Below are positions 16,493 through 24,664 of a stretch of 64,000 bases of DNA, piece after piece. The first letter of the stretch is position 1; the number at the start of each line of letters is the position of its first letter. Origin of the DNA: DASXYG01 sp036502625 (GTDB taxonomy: Bacteria > Actinomycetota > Actinomycetes > Streptosporangiales > Streptosporangiaceae); contig DASXYG010000107.1 in NCBI GenBank assembly GCA_036502625.1, positions 1 through 64,000 on the forward strand, given 5' to 3'. Below the pieces are notes generated by a model. That model was given only the letters and a program-made list of their open reading frames with translations, searched no databases and had not been told where the DNA came from. Both the position numbers and the translations under genes were made by a program.

Positions 16493-17466
16493 TGACCGTC
16501 CTGATCCTCACGGACGCGGACGACCCCACGGCGGTGCGCGTCATGGCCGAGCTTGCCGGTCGTGGCGTGCCCGCCGTACGGGTCGCCCCCGCGGACTTCC
16601 CCACCCGCATCGGCATGACCGCCGGGATCGGCGGCGACGGGCCGTGGGCGGGCGCGTTGACCGACCTGGCGACCGGGCAGACGGTCGTCGAGCTTGAGGG
16701 CGTGCGCAGCGTCTACTACCGGCGTCCCAACCAGTTCCAGGTGGCCGAGGACCTGTCCGGCCCGGAACGGGCGTTCGCGTACGGGGAGGCCCGGATCGGA
16801 TTCGGCGGCGTGCTCCAGGCGCTCAAGGACTGCCTGTGGGTCAACGATCCGGTGGCCGCGGCGCGCGCGGAGTACAAGCCCGTCCAACTCGCCGCCGCCG
16901 TGGAGTGCGACCTACGCGTCCCCGAGACGATCATCAGCAACGAGCCAGAACGTGCGCACCGCTGGGCGGCCGAGCGAACCGGCCCGATCATCTACAAGCC
17001 CATGTCCGGGATCTGGCACCACGACGAGGGACAAAGGCGCGTCCTGTACACCACGCCCATCGAAGACATCGACAGCATGCTGGAGCCCGGGTTCGCAACC
17101 ACCGCGCACCTTCTCCAGGAGCAGGTGGCCAAGGCGTACGAGGCGCGCGTCATGGTGATCGGCGACGAGGTCCTGGCCGTCGCCATCCATACGACGTCGG
17201 AGAAGGGCCGCGGCGACTGGCGCTCGGATTACGACTCGCACAGATACGAAGTGATCGACCTGCCCCCTGACCTGCGCGGTAAGCTCCTCGCCCTGCATCG
17301 GCGCCTCGGCCTGGTCTTCGGCGCCGCCGACCTGATCCGGACCCCGGACGGCCGGTGGGTGTTCCTGGAGACCAACCAGTGCGGCGAGTGGGGCTGGCTC
17401 GCCGCCGAGACCGACCTCCCGATCACCCAGACCTTCGCCGACCTCCTCCAGAAAGGCCACCCCTGA
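16492..17466 (+). CDS. tgmB: ATP-grasp ribosomal peptide maturase (graspetide ligase)
   Basis: A 324-residue ATP-grasp enzyme of the SAV_5884 group. A Rossmann-like N-domain (VLILTDADDPTAVRVMAEL) is followed by the substrate-contact segment YYRRPNQFQ (about 76-83), Lys169 in IYKPMSG for ATP binding, and the Mg-binding end ETNQCGEWGWL (Glu293, Asn295). It should phosphorylate side-chain carboxylates in the precursor core and join them to Ser/Thr (or Lys) side chains as macrocyclic esters or amides. The GTG start overlaps tgmA by one base and the end overlaps tgmC by one base, so all three are translationally coupled. Confidence 0.93.
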   Translation: MTVLILTDADDPTAVRVMAELAGRGVPAVRVAPADFPTRIGMTAGIGGDGPWAGALTDLATGQTVVELEGVRSVYYRRPNQFQVAEDLSGPERAFAYGEARIGFGGVLQALKDCLWVNDPVAAARAEYKPVQLAAAVECDLRVPETIISNEPERAHRWAAERTGPIIYKPMSGIWHHDEGQRRVLYTTPIEDIDSMLEPGFATTAHLLQEQVAKAYEARVMVIGDEVLAVAIHTTSEKGRGDWRSDYDSHRYEVIDLPPDLRGKLLALHRRLGLVFGAADLIRTPDGRWVFLETNQCGEWGWLAAETDLPITQTFADLLQKGHP

Positions 17467-18620
17467 TGGACGTCCGCCATCGGATCGAAACGCTGGTCGG
17501 CGACCTGACCGCTCAAGGTCTCCTCAGCAGCGACGAATGGCGCGAAGCCCTGCACGCCGTGCCCCGCCACCTGTTCGCGCCGGATCGCGGCTGGGCCACC
17601 CCCGACTATCCCGGCGGCGGCCCTCCACGGTCGATCGACCGCGACGCCGACGAGCCCGGCTGGTGGGACGCCGTCTACTCCGACACCTCGATCACCACCC
17701 AGGCCGACGACGGCGCCACCGACCCCGCCAGCGGTCAAGGTCTCCCCACCTCGTCGTTGTCCGCCCCCGGCATCGTCGCCGCTTTCCTCGAACTCCTCGA
17801 CGTCCACGACCACGACCGAGTCCTGGACATCGGCACCGGCACCGGGTGGACCCCCGGTCTGCTGTCCGCGCGGGTCGGCGACGCGCGCGTCACCTCCATC
17901 GAGGTCGACCCGGCCGTCGCCGACCAGGCCGCGGCCAACCTGAAGCGCGCCGGACGCGCCCCGCACCTGATCACCGGCGACGGCGCGGCCGGATGGCCGG
18001 ACGGCGCGCCGTACGACCGCGTCCACGTCACGGCCGGAGTCAGCCAGATCCCATACGCGTGGGTGGAGCAGACCCGGCCCGGCGGGGTGATCGTGCTGCC
18101 CTGGACGCCCGGCGTCGACGGTCTCAAGGCCCGGCTCACCGTCCTGGGCGACGGCACCGCCATCGGCTCACTGCACGGCCCGGCCAGCTACATGATGCTC
18201 CGCGACCAGCGCACCCCGCAGCGCTGGGCCACTCATCACGCGAGCGATGCGGCCGAGTCCCGGACCCGCATCGACCCCCGCCCCATCGCCACGGCCGGTC
18301 CCGGCCTGGAACTCGCCATCACCGCCCACGCGCCCGGCACGACCGTGATCCCGCGCGACGATGACAACGGGGAGTTCTCCCTCATGATGTACGAGCTGGC
18401 CCGCACCGAAGGCACGTGGGCGGCCTGCGACTACTACCCGGACCGCACCGAGTACGACGTCCTCCAGTACGGCGACCGGCACCTGTGGGACGAGGTGTCC
18501 GCCGCGTACATGTGGTGGCTGGCCAACGGGCGCCCCGGCCCGGAGCGCTACGGCCTGACGGTCACCCCCGACGGCGTCTCGCTGTGGCTGGACCACCCGG
18601 GCAACCTCGTGTGCCCGTAA
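17466..18620 (+). CDS. tgmC: Isoaspartyl-methyltransferase-like enzyme of the graspetide system
   Basis: A 384-residue SAM-dependent enzyme. The PIMT-like half has SDTSITTQ (about 72-79), SSLSAPGIVAAFLEL and SAM motif I VLDIGTGTGWTP (119-130), followed by SIEVDP. The extra C-terminal region of about 170 residues is typical of the methyltransferase partner of ATP-grasp peptide systems. In the fuscimiditide-type pathway the homologue methylates a specific Asp in the cyclised peptide, which then closes to an aspartimide. The same job is inferred here. Its ATG lies in an ATGA overlap with the tgmB stop. Repeat block R3 starts about 30 bases after its stop. Confidence 0.92.
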   Translation: MDVRHRIETLVGDLTAQGLLSSDEWREALHAVPRHLFAPDRGWATPDYPGGGPPRSIDRDADEPGWWDAVYSDTSITTQADDGATDPASGQGLPTSSLSAPGIVAAFLELLDVHDHDRVLDIGTGTGWTPGLLSARVGDARVTSIEVDPAVADQAAANLKRAGRAPHLITGDGAAGWPDGAPYDRVHVTAGVSQIPYAWVEQTRPGGVIVLPWTPGVDGLKARLTVLGDGTAIGSLHGPASYMMLRDQRTPQRWATHHASDAAESRTRIDPRPIATAGPGLELAITAHAPGTTVIPRDDDNGEFSLMMYELARTEGTWAACDYYPDRTEYDVLQYGDRHLWDEVSAAYMWWLANGRPGPERYGLTVTPDGVSLWLDHPGNLVCP

Positions 18621-20225
18621 CGACCGCATGCGGCCAACCGGCGTCCGGGGCGGCGACAAAGGCCGCGCTGCGCGCGACTGACCTCCCGCGATCCTGCGTA
18701 CCGGGTTCCGGGGCTGGGCCGCGAAGCTGCCGCCTTGCCCGACCGGGTCGCGGGGGCAAGCGCGGGCGCAGCGTCCCTCGGGCCGTGACGGGACGGGGCG
18801 CGCCGTCAGGCTCGCGCCGCGCGCAGGGGTCTGGGCGGGGCCTTCGCGATAAGGCCGCGCTGCGCGCGACTGACCCCCCGCGACCCTGCGCACCGGGCTC
18901 CGGGGTTGGGCCGCGAAGCTACCGCCCTTGCCCGACCGGGTCCCGGGGGCAAGCGCGGGCGGCAGCGTCCCTCGGGCCGTGACGGGACGGGGCGCGGCGT
19001 CAGGCTCGCGCCGCGCGCAGGGGTCTGGGCGGGGGCGTGGCAGGCTTCGCGATGAAGGCCGCGCTGCGCGCGACTGACCCCCCGCGACCCTGCGTATCGG
19101 GCTCCGGGTTGGGCCGCGAGGCTGCCGCCCTTGTCCGGCCGGGTCGCGGGGTGAGCGCGGGCGGCAGCGTCCCTCGGGCCGTGACGGGACGGATCGCGGC
19201 GTCAAGCTCGCGCCGCGCGCAGGGGCCTTGGTGGGGCGCGGCAGCCTTCGCGATAAAGGCCGCGCTCCGCGCGACTGACCCCCCGCGACCCTGCGTACCG
19301 GATTCCGGGGTTGGGCCGCGAGGCTGCCGCCCTTGCCCGGCCCGGGTTTGCGGGGTGAGCGCGGGTGGCAGCGTCTTTCCTGGCCGCTACGGGACGGCTC
19401 ACGGCTTTGGAATCGCTGCGCCGAGGGAACCCGAGCCGGTTGCCGCAGGGCTGCAGCCTCGCGGCCCAGCGAAGAAGCCGCAGCACTGAGGACGCGGAGG
19501 GCAGTCGCGCGCAGCGCGGCCTTTTCCGCACGGCCGCTCGGGGCGCAGGGCTGCCGCGCGCAGGGGCCGGGGTGAGGTCGCGGGGGCCACCGCGACAAAG
19601 GCCGCGCAGCGCGCGACTGACCTCCCGCGACCCTGCGTACCGGATTCCGGGGCTGGGCCGCGAGGCTACCGCCCTTGCCCGACCGGGTCGCGGTGAGCGG
19701 GCGACAGCGTCTTCCTGGCCGCTACGGGACGGCGCACGGCTTTGGAATCGCCGGGCCGGGGTACCCGAGCCGGTTGCCGCAGGGCGGCAGCCTCGCGGCC
19801 CAGCGAAGAAGCCGCAGCACTGAGGGCGCGGGGGTCTGCGCGCGCAGCGCGGCCTTTTCCGTACGGAGGCCCCCGGGCGCGGGGCTGCCGCGCCCGGGAG
19901 TCTGGGCGGGGCCTTCGCGATGAAGGCCGCGCTGCGCGCGACTGACCCCCCGCGACCTTGCGTACGGGGTTCCGGGGTTGGGCCGCGAGGCTGCCGCCCT
20001 TGCCCGGCCGGGTTGCGGGGTGAGCGCGGGCGGCAGCCTCTTCCGCCACGGGACGGGGCGCGGCGTCAGGCTCGCCGCTGTGGAATCGCCGAGCTGAGGG
20101 GCCGCCGTGCCCGGTGCACGAAGGGCGGCAGCCTCGCGGCCCAGCGAAGGAGCCGCAGCACTGAGGACGCGGAGGGCAGTCGCGCGCAGCGCGGCCTTTC
20201 TGCGGGCGAGGCGAGGCCGCTGCCT
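18621..20225. repeat. Repeat block R3: tandem ~200-bp units plus inverted copies
   Basis: About 1.6 kb without a credible gene. The plus-orientation core AAGGCCGCGCTGCGCGCGAC recurs at about 18657, 18850, 19053 and 19252 (period 193-203 bases) and again at about 19595 and 19919. Each copy continues through CTGACCCCCCGCGACCCTGC, then GGGGTTGGGCCGCGAAGCT, CCGCCCTTGCCCG and GGCGGCAGCGTCCCTCGGGC. Inverted copies with ACTGAGGACGCGGAGGGCAG lie at about 19487, 19818 and 20158. It is the same family as R1 and R2, and with R2 it brackets the graspetide cassette. Confidence 0.88.
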
Positions 20226-20230
20226 TTTCC

Positions 20231-20353
20231 GGGAGCCGCTGCATTTCCGGGATGCGGGCCGGGGAGACGCGGCCTCCCTGCGGGCGCCGGGAGCCACTGC
20301 ATTTCCGGGATGCGGGCCGGGGAGACGCGGCCTCCCTGCGGGCGCCGGGAGCC
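20231..20353. repeat. 58-bp tandem duplication, two units plus the start of a third
   Basis: Units begin GGGAGCC at 20231, 20289 and 20347. The two full units differ by one base (GCCGCTGC against GCCACTGC). Each contains CATTTCCGGGATGCGGGCC and GGGGAGACGCGGCCTCCCTG. Such near-identity points to a recent duplication. It is distinct from the R3 unit. The following 80 bases up to 20435 hold nothing recognisable. Confidence 0.85.
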
Positions 20354-20435
20354 GCCAGGGGGCAGCAGGTTCGTGCCCGCGTCTACGCCGTGGCGGACGG
20401 CGTCGGCGGTGGCGCGGGGGCCGCGCCCGGGTCCG

Positions 20436-20975
20436 TCACCGGCGGTCCGCGCGCTGGGTGCGCATGGGCTCGTGGAGGTCGAGGGTGGCGAAATCCACCG
20501 GCCAGTCCGCGACCTTGTACGACAGGCCCAGGTCGACGTGGTGGAGTTCGAGTTCGACCAGGCGGCGGAGGAGGCACTCGGACGCGGGGAACTCGGCGTA
20601 CGCCATGACGCGTACGGGGGTGTCCGCGAACTCGTCCGTCATGGCGGCGGCCTCGGTGGCGAAGGACTCGGCGGAGGCGATGACGTCCGTGAGCTGCTCG
20701 GCTACCGGGCGGCGCGCGCCGGTGGTGATGTCCGCCTCGCGGGCCTCGGCGCTGGCGTAGCCGTACGCGGGGACGCCCGTGCGGGCACCGGCCATCAGCT
20801 CGCGCAGGGCGTCGCCGCTGCGCGCCACGTGGGTGATCACGTGGCCGCGCGACCAGCCGGGCAGCAGGGACGGCTCGTGCGCCTCGGACTCCGGCAGCGC
20901 GCGTACGGTGTCGAGGAATCGTACGGTCGCGGCCTCGATGCGGCCCATCATGGCCGCGCGGTCGCCAGTGTCCAT
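20436..20975 (-). CDS. Mycothiol-dependent maleylpyruvate isomerase / DinB-fold protein
   Basis: A 179-residue four-helix-bundle protein. GRIEAATVRFLDTVRALPES opens the first helix, PSLLPGWSRGHVITHVARSGD is the family hallmark with the metal-binding His in HVITH, and LLRRLVELELHHVDLGLSY supplies the second His pair. It is a MDMPI N-terminal-domain protein, shorter than full-length mycothiol-dependent isomerases (about 240 residues), and its reaction is unknown. Start ATG 20975 follows an AGGGGGCAGGG purine-rich stretch. It is probably co-directional with, but separate from, the TetR gene upstream. Confidence 0.85.
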   Translation of the reverse strand: MDTGDRAAMMGRIEAATVRFLDTVRALPESEAHEPSLLPGWSRGHVITHVARSGDALRELMAGARTGVPAYGYASAEAREADITTGARRPVAEQLTDVIASAESFATEAAAMTDEFADTPVRVMAYAEFPASECLLRRLVELELHHVDLGLSYKVADWPVDFATLDLHEPMRTQRADRR

Positions 20976-21020
20976 CCCTGCCCCCTCGGTCTCGCCCGGC
21001 CGCGAATTATGCCGAACCCG

Positions 21021-21122
21021 GCCCGCCCCCGCGAACGCGCCCCCGGCCGCCCGAAGCCCGCACCCCCGCGAACGCGCCCCCCCCCGCCGCCCAAGGCCCG
21101 CTCCCCCGCGAGCCGCTCCCCC
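21021..21122. repeat. 40-bp GC-rich tandem repeat, 2.5 units
   Basis: Units at 21021-21060 and 21061-21100, plus a partial third to about 21122, share CCCCCGCGAACGCGCCCCC and a GCCGCCC-AAG-CCCG tail. It lies between the TetR stop and the next gene. No terminator-type hairpin was evident. Confidence 0.65.
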
Positions 21123-21127
21123 GCCGC

Positions 21128-21847
21128 CTACGCCGAGTGCCGCGCGGCCACCCCGTCCAGGACCAGGTCGAGGCCCGCGGTGAAGATGGCCTCCGGGCTC
21201 GGGTGCGCCGCGTCGTGGACGACCGTGGACAGCGTCGGGTACCGGCCGGTGGACAGGGCGCGGGTCAGGTACGGGCCCGCGGCGCGTTGCCAGGCGTGTT
21301 TGTCCAGGCCAGTCGCGCGTTCGGCGCGGCGTTCGGCTACCTCGCGGCGGAGGGCGCCCACCACGTACGCGTTCAGCGCGCCCGCCGCCTCCTGCGCCGC
21401 GTCGGCGTCGCCGAAGCCGGGGGCGCCGTACACCGCGGACAGCGTGGCCTCCCCGTGGGCCAGGGCGTTCGGGCCGAGGTGGGTGCGGCCGCCGAGGAGG
21501 TCGGCGAACCATTCGTGGTGCAGCGCGGCACGGCGGGTGCGGGTGGCCAGGGCGCGCAGCGCGGCGCGCCAGTCGGCGCCGGGCGGGCGGCGGGTGGAGA
21601 TCTCGCCGTACACCGCGTCGATCATGAGGTCGAGCAGCTCGTCCTTGGTGGCGACGTAGCGGTAGAGGCGCATCGGCCCGGCGTCCAGCTCGGCGGCGAC
21701 CTTGCGCAGCGACACCGCGGCCAGGCCGTCGGCGTCCGCCAGCGCGAGCGCGGCCGCCACGATGCGCTCGCGGCTCAGCTCGCTGGGCGCCGCGCGCCGC
21801 GGCGGCTCGGGCCGCTCCCACACCACGGTCTCCTCACGCGCCATCAC
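21128..21847 (-). CDS. TetR/AcrR family repressor
   Basis: A 239-residue protein. The HTH (ELSRERIVAAALALADADGL then RKVAAELDAGPMRLYRYVATKDEL) is followed by a TetR_C-type (Tcm/TetR class) ligand domain with HHEWFADLLGGRTHLGPNAL. It is transcribed away from a FAD monooxygenase, with a 13-bp perfect palindrome in the 64-base gap, so local repression of that gene and of itself is likely. The start is ATG 21847 or the adjacent in-frame ATG 21844. Confidence 0.9.
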   Translation of the reverse strand: MMAREETVVWERPEPPRRAAPSELSRERIVAAALALADADGLAAVSLRKVAAELDAGPMRLYRYVATKDELLDLMIDAVYGEISTRRPPGADWRAALRALATRTRRAALHHEWFADLLGGRTHLGPNALAHGEATLSAVYGAPGFGDADAAQEAAGALNAYVVGALRREVAERRAERATGLDKHAWQRAAGPYLTRALSTGRYPTLSTVVHDAAHPSPEAIFTAGLDLVLDGVAARHSA

Positions 21848-21895
21848 GCCTCACCTCCGGTGCGGAGCGTATCGCGCCGTACGTCGTACCCGTGC

Positions 21896-21908
21896 GATAC
21901 AGTGTATC
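21896..21908. promoter_or_regulatory. Palindromic TetR operator
   Basis: GATACAGTGTATC is a perfect 13-bp palindrome ending 3 bases before the monooxygenase ATG. Related GTATCGC half-sites occur at about 21869 and inside the monooxygenase gene at about 21920. The position would block initiation of a leaderless or very short-leader transcript. Confidence 0.7.
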
Positions 21909-21911
21909 ACT

Positions 21912-23027
21912 ATGAGACATCGTATCGCCGTGGTCGGAAGCGGCCCCGCCGGCCTGACCTTCGCCCGCGTCCTGCACCGCCACGGCCACCCCGTCGCCGT
22001 CCTCGAACGCGATCCCGCCCGCGACGCCCGCCCCCCGGGCGGCACGCTGGACCTGCACAAAGGCCTGGGCCAGCTCGCGCTGGAGAAAGCCGGGCTACTG
22101 ACGGGGTTCGCGGCGCTGTCCCGTCCCGAGGGGCAGGCCATGCGCATCCTCGACGCGGACGGCACCGTCCTGCGCGACTGGCGGCCCCGTCCGGACGAGC
22201 GGGCCAATCCCGAGATCGACCGCGGGCACCTCCGCGACCTGCTGCTCGGCCCGCTCGACGTCCAGTGGGGCCGGGGCGTGACGCAGGTGGTGCCGGGGAC
22301 CCGCGACGGCGTACGGGTGCACTTCGCGGACGGGCGGCAGGAGGCGTTCGACCTCGTGGTCGGCGCGGACGGGGCGTGGTCCCGGGTCCGCCCGGCGGTC
22401 TCGCCGGTGACGCCGCACTACACCGGCGTCACCTCGACCGAGACCTCACTCGACGACGTCGACACCCGCCACCCCGACCTCGCCCGGTTGATCGGCGACG
22501 GGTCCGTGGCGGTGTACGGGGCGAACCGGAGCATCGTCGCGCAGCGCAACAGCGGCGGCCACGTGAAGGTGTACACCAAGTTCCGCGCGCCGGTGGACTG
22601 GAACGCGGACCTGGACATGGCCGACGCCGCGGCCGTGCGATCGCGCCTGCTGGCCATGTTCGACGGCTGGGCCGCTCCCATCCTCGACCTCCTCCGCCAC
22701 GGCACGGCTTTCGTCCACCGGCCGCTCTACACGCTCCCGGTGTCCCACACCTGGGCGCATGTCTCCGGGGTGACGCTGCTGGGCGACGCGGCCCATCTGA
22801 TGCCGCCGCTGGGGGTGGGCGCGAACCTCGCGATGCTGGAGGGCGCCGAGCTCGCCGAGTCCGTCGCCGGGCATGGGGATCTGGACGAGGCCGTCCGCGC
22901 ATTCGAGGAACGGATGTGGCCACGGGCCGGCAAATGGGCGGAGATCACGACGGCGGGTCTGGAACGCCTGGTGAGCCCGGACCCCGCCGAAGCGATCGCC
23001 GTCTTCGACGAGGTCCAGCCGTCCTAA
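21912..23027 (+). CDS. FAD-dependent monooxygenase (TetX-like)
   Basis: A 371-residue flavoprotein hydroxylase. The dinucleotide-binding motif VVGSGPAGLTFA (about 7-18) is followed by Arg-rich RDARPPGGTLDLH, the DG-type motif VVGADGAWSRVR and the second FAD motif LLGDAAHLMPPLGVGANLAM (about 283-302). The combination GGTLDLH plus the PPLG(V)GAN end is that of the TetX/tetracycline-destructase-like and aromatic hydroxylase clade. The substrate is unknown. No SD is visible before the ATG. Control by the divergent TetR is inferred. Confidence 0.88.
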   Translation: MRHRIAVVGSGPAGLTFARVLHRHGHPVAVLERDPARDARPPGGTLDLHKGLGQLALEKAGLLTGFAALSRPEGQAMRILDADGTVLRDWRPRPDERANPEIDRGHLRDLLLGPLDVQWGRGVTQVVPGTRDGVRVHFADGRQEAFDLVVGADGAWSRVRPAVSPVTPHYTGVTSTETSLDDVDTRHPDLARLIGDGSVAVYGANRSIVAQRNSGGHVKVYTKFRAPVDWNADLDMADAAAVRSRLLAMFDGWAAPILDLLRHGTAFVHRPLYTLPVSHTWAHVSGVTLLGDAAHLMPPLGVGANLAMLEGAELAESVAGHGDLDEAVRAFEERMWPRAGKWAEITTAGLERLVSPDPAEAIAVFDEVQPS

Positions 23028-23272
23028 CGCCGCGCCAGCGCCACCAGCCCCCGGAACGCCGCCCGGGAGACCACCAAGGTGCCACCGTCCCGGTCCTTGG
23101 TGTCCCGGACGCCGATCACCCGCTTACCCACACCGACTTCCACGCACTGACCCTGAGCGCCCTCGCTATAGCTCGACTTCTGCCAGGTCAGCCCCTCGGA
23201 GAGGCCAACTTCCACGCAGTTCGCGTGCGTCCCACCGTCACTGAAGCTCGACTTTCGCCACGCCGTAAGCAT
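23024..23272 (-). CDS. DUF397 domain protein with two DUF397 repeats
   Basis: An 82-residue protein that contains the DUF397 signature twice: WRKSSFSDGGTHANCVEV and TWQKSSYSEGAQGQCVEVG. The second is followed by the usual VRDTKDRDGGTLVVSRAAF tail. DUF397 proteins are the small partners of XRE-DUF5753 regulators in actinobacteria, possibly an antitoxin-like or signalling pair. It starts 2 bases after the XRE gene stop, so they form one operon. The 3' end overlaps the monooxygenase by 4 bases (convergent). Confidence 0.9.
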   Translation of the reverse strand: MLTAWRKSSFSDGGTHANCVEVGLSEGLTWQKSSYSEGAQGQCVEVGVGKRVIGVRDTKDRDGGTLVVSRAAFRGLVALARR

Positions 23273-23274
23273 GA

Positions 23275-24033
23275 TCAGTCCTCCGGAAGGTCCGCGATCA
23301 CCGCAGCGATCATCTCTTCTGATACATCCGGAGGCAACGCTAGGCCCTGAATCTCATCGAAGTCATCACGGACCTCCCCAACGATCGCGGGTCGATCGAG
23401 GAGCGTCGCAATCCGATTGCCCTCTACGTATGCAACCGGCATTGCGTCATCAAATTCGAGAACCCAAAGCGAACCCCGAAACCCCGGATGAACGCCGGAC
23501 ACGAACGGAACGACCTGGATCGTCCACGTCCGATCCGGCGCGATCAGGTGCTCTAGCTGATCACGGAATTCCGCGAGCGTTCCCACCCGCCGGTAGAGGA
23601 CAGACTCATCAATCACCACGCGCACAGAAGGTCCGTCGCTGCTGAGGATCCTCTGGCGCTTTAGGCGATCCTCCAAGAGCTTTTCGTCGCGAAGAATCGC
23701 TCGCGCATACGCCTCGGTCTGTAGAAGTCCAGGCACGTGGCGACTTTCCCAGATGCGGATTCTGCTGGCGCGCTGTTCGTGTTCCTTCAGCTCGCCAAGT
23801 GTTGTCATGTCCGTCTGGGCTTTCTCGCACAGAAGCGTCATGATCGGGGCGGGAAGTTTGAAATAGTGGTCGAGCTTGGGGCCGAGCTCCGGGGGTGGGG
23901 TGCGGCGGCCGCCCTCGTAATGGCGGACGGAGTCGGTAGCGTAGCCGAGTGCGGCGCCGAGCTCCTTTTGCGTCATCCCGGCAGCTTCGCGAAGCTGCTT
24001 GATCGCTTGCCCGAAATCTGCGCGTCCGCCCAT
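23275..24033 (-). CDS. XRE family regulator with DUF5753 domain
   Basis: A 252-residue protein. The N-terminal HTH (DFGQAIKQLREAAGMTQKEL then YATDSVRHYEGGRRTPPPEL) is followed by the DUF5753 domain (IRIWESRHVPGLLQTEAYARAIL, then WTIQVVPFVSGVHPGFRGS). It pairs with DUF397 directly downstream, and such pairs (BldB/WhiJ-like systems) affect development and antibiotic production in streptomycetes. Base composition is clearly less GC-rich than the neighbours (many A/T-ending codons), a sign that this locus may have arrived by transfer. Confidence 0.92.
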   Translation of the reverse strand: MGGRADFGQAIKQLREAAGMTQKELGAALGYATDSVRHYEGGRRTPPPELGPKLDHYFKLPAPIMTLLCEKAQTDMTTLGELKEHEQRASRIRIWESRHVPGLLQTEAYARAILRDEKLLEDRLKRQRILSSDGPSVRVVIDESVLYRRVGTLAEFRDQLEHLIAPDRTWTIQVVPFVSGVHPGFRGSLWVLEFDDAMPVAYVEGNRIATLLDRPAIVGEVRDDFDEIQGLALPPDVSEEMIAAVIADLPED

Positions 24034-24163
24034 GACGTCACTCCGCGTCCTGTTTCAACCGGACAGCTTAAGCGTGCCCGGTCCCATCACCACACACGGT
24101 AGCGATGCCGTGGCAGGGTCGGGTGGGAATTCATGGGAACACAAATACGGCACGGAGTTCACG

Positions 24164-24385
24164 ATGACCATGTTCACCAGTGACGACGACATTCGCACCC
24201 GGGCGTGGACGGAGATCCCCTCAGACGCGCTCGTGAAATGCGTCCGCGACGGCACCACAGGCGGCTACGAACTCACCTTCGGCACCGACGACCGCCTCAC
24301 TTTGCTCCTCGCCCCGCACGCCCTGGAATCCATCCGCACGGCCCTCACCGAGGCGGACACTCCCCCCGCCGACCCCGCGGGATGA
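24164..24385 (+). CDS. Small hypothetical protein divergent from the XRE/DUF397 pair
   Basis: A 73-residue acidic protein, MTMFTSDDDIRTRAWTEIPS then ALVKCVRDGTTGGYELTFGT and LTLLLAPHALESIRTAL. It starts at an ATG with GGAG at 24154-24157. It is transcribed away from the XRE gene across about 130 bases. Small acidic ORFs in this position are common beside DUF5753 regulators and could be the regulated target or a third component. No family was recognised with certainty. Confidence 0.65.
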   Translation: MTMFTSDDDIRTRAWTEIPSDALVKCVRDGTTGGYELTFGTDDRLTLLLAPHALESIRTALTEADTPPADPAG

Positions 24386-24519
24386 CCCCGGGACCCCGCG
24401 CGGCGGCCCGGACCGCCCCCACCCCCGAGCCGGGCCGCCGCGCGGAATATCCGGTTGCGGCCGCACGCTGAATCCGTACACTTGAGCACGTCCTGCCGTC
24501 GTCGTTTGGGGAACCGTTG

Positions 24520-24602
24520 GAGATCTGAGGCTTCGGACACCGCGCCCGTCACCGGTGCGCGCCGACCCTCAGTGGTTCACCCCACGCGTCGCGGCCTTTT
24601 TT
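24520..24602 (+). promoter_or_regulatory. Candidate attenuator in the ABC-F leader
   Basis: The 280-base leader (24386-24664) has no gene. It contains a stem TGAGG-CT-TCGG pairing with CCGA-C-CCTCA around an inner CACCG/CGGTG stem, then a GTGG/CCAC hairpin and a run of seven T residues (about 24595-24602), about 60 bases before the ABC-F ATG. A hairpin followed by a T-run inside a leader fits premature termination relieved by ribosome-targeting drugs, as known for other ABC-F genes. The exact alternative folds are not resolved. Confidence 0.45.
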
Positions 24603-24664
24603 CATGTCGCGGTGTCCCACACGTGTCCTGATCCATTTCGACATGTGCCACGGGAGCCGCCCGT

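Noticed and set aside
18621..20225. Multiple 60-190 residue open frames inside R3
   Set aside because: All are repeat-coded, low-complexity sequence (Arg/Pro/Ala/Gly) that recurs in each unit and in several frames.
20976..21821. Long minus-strand reading frame upstream of the isomerase-like gene
   Set aside because: Only the part from ATG 20975 carries family motifs; the rest is a shadow of the TetR gene on the same strand in another frame.
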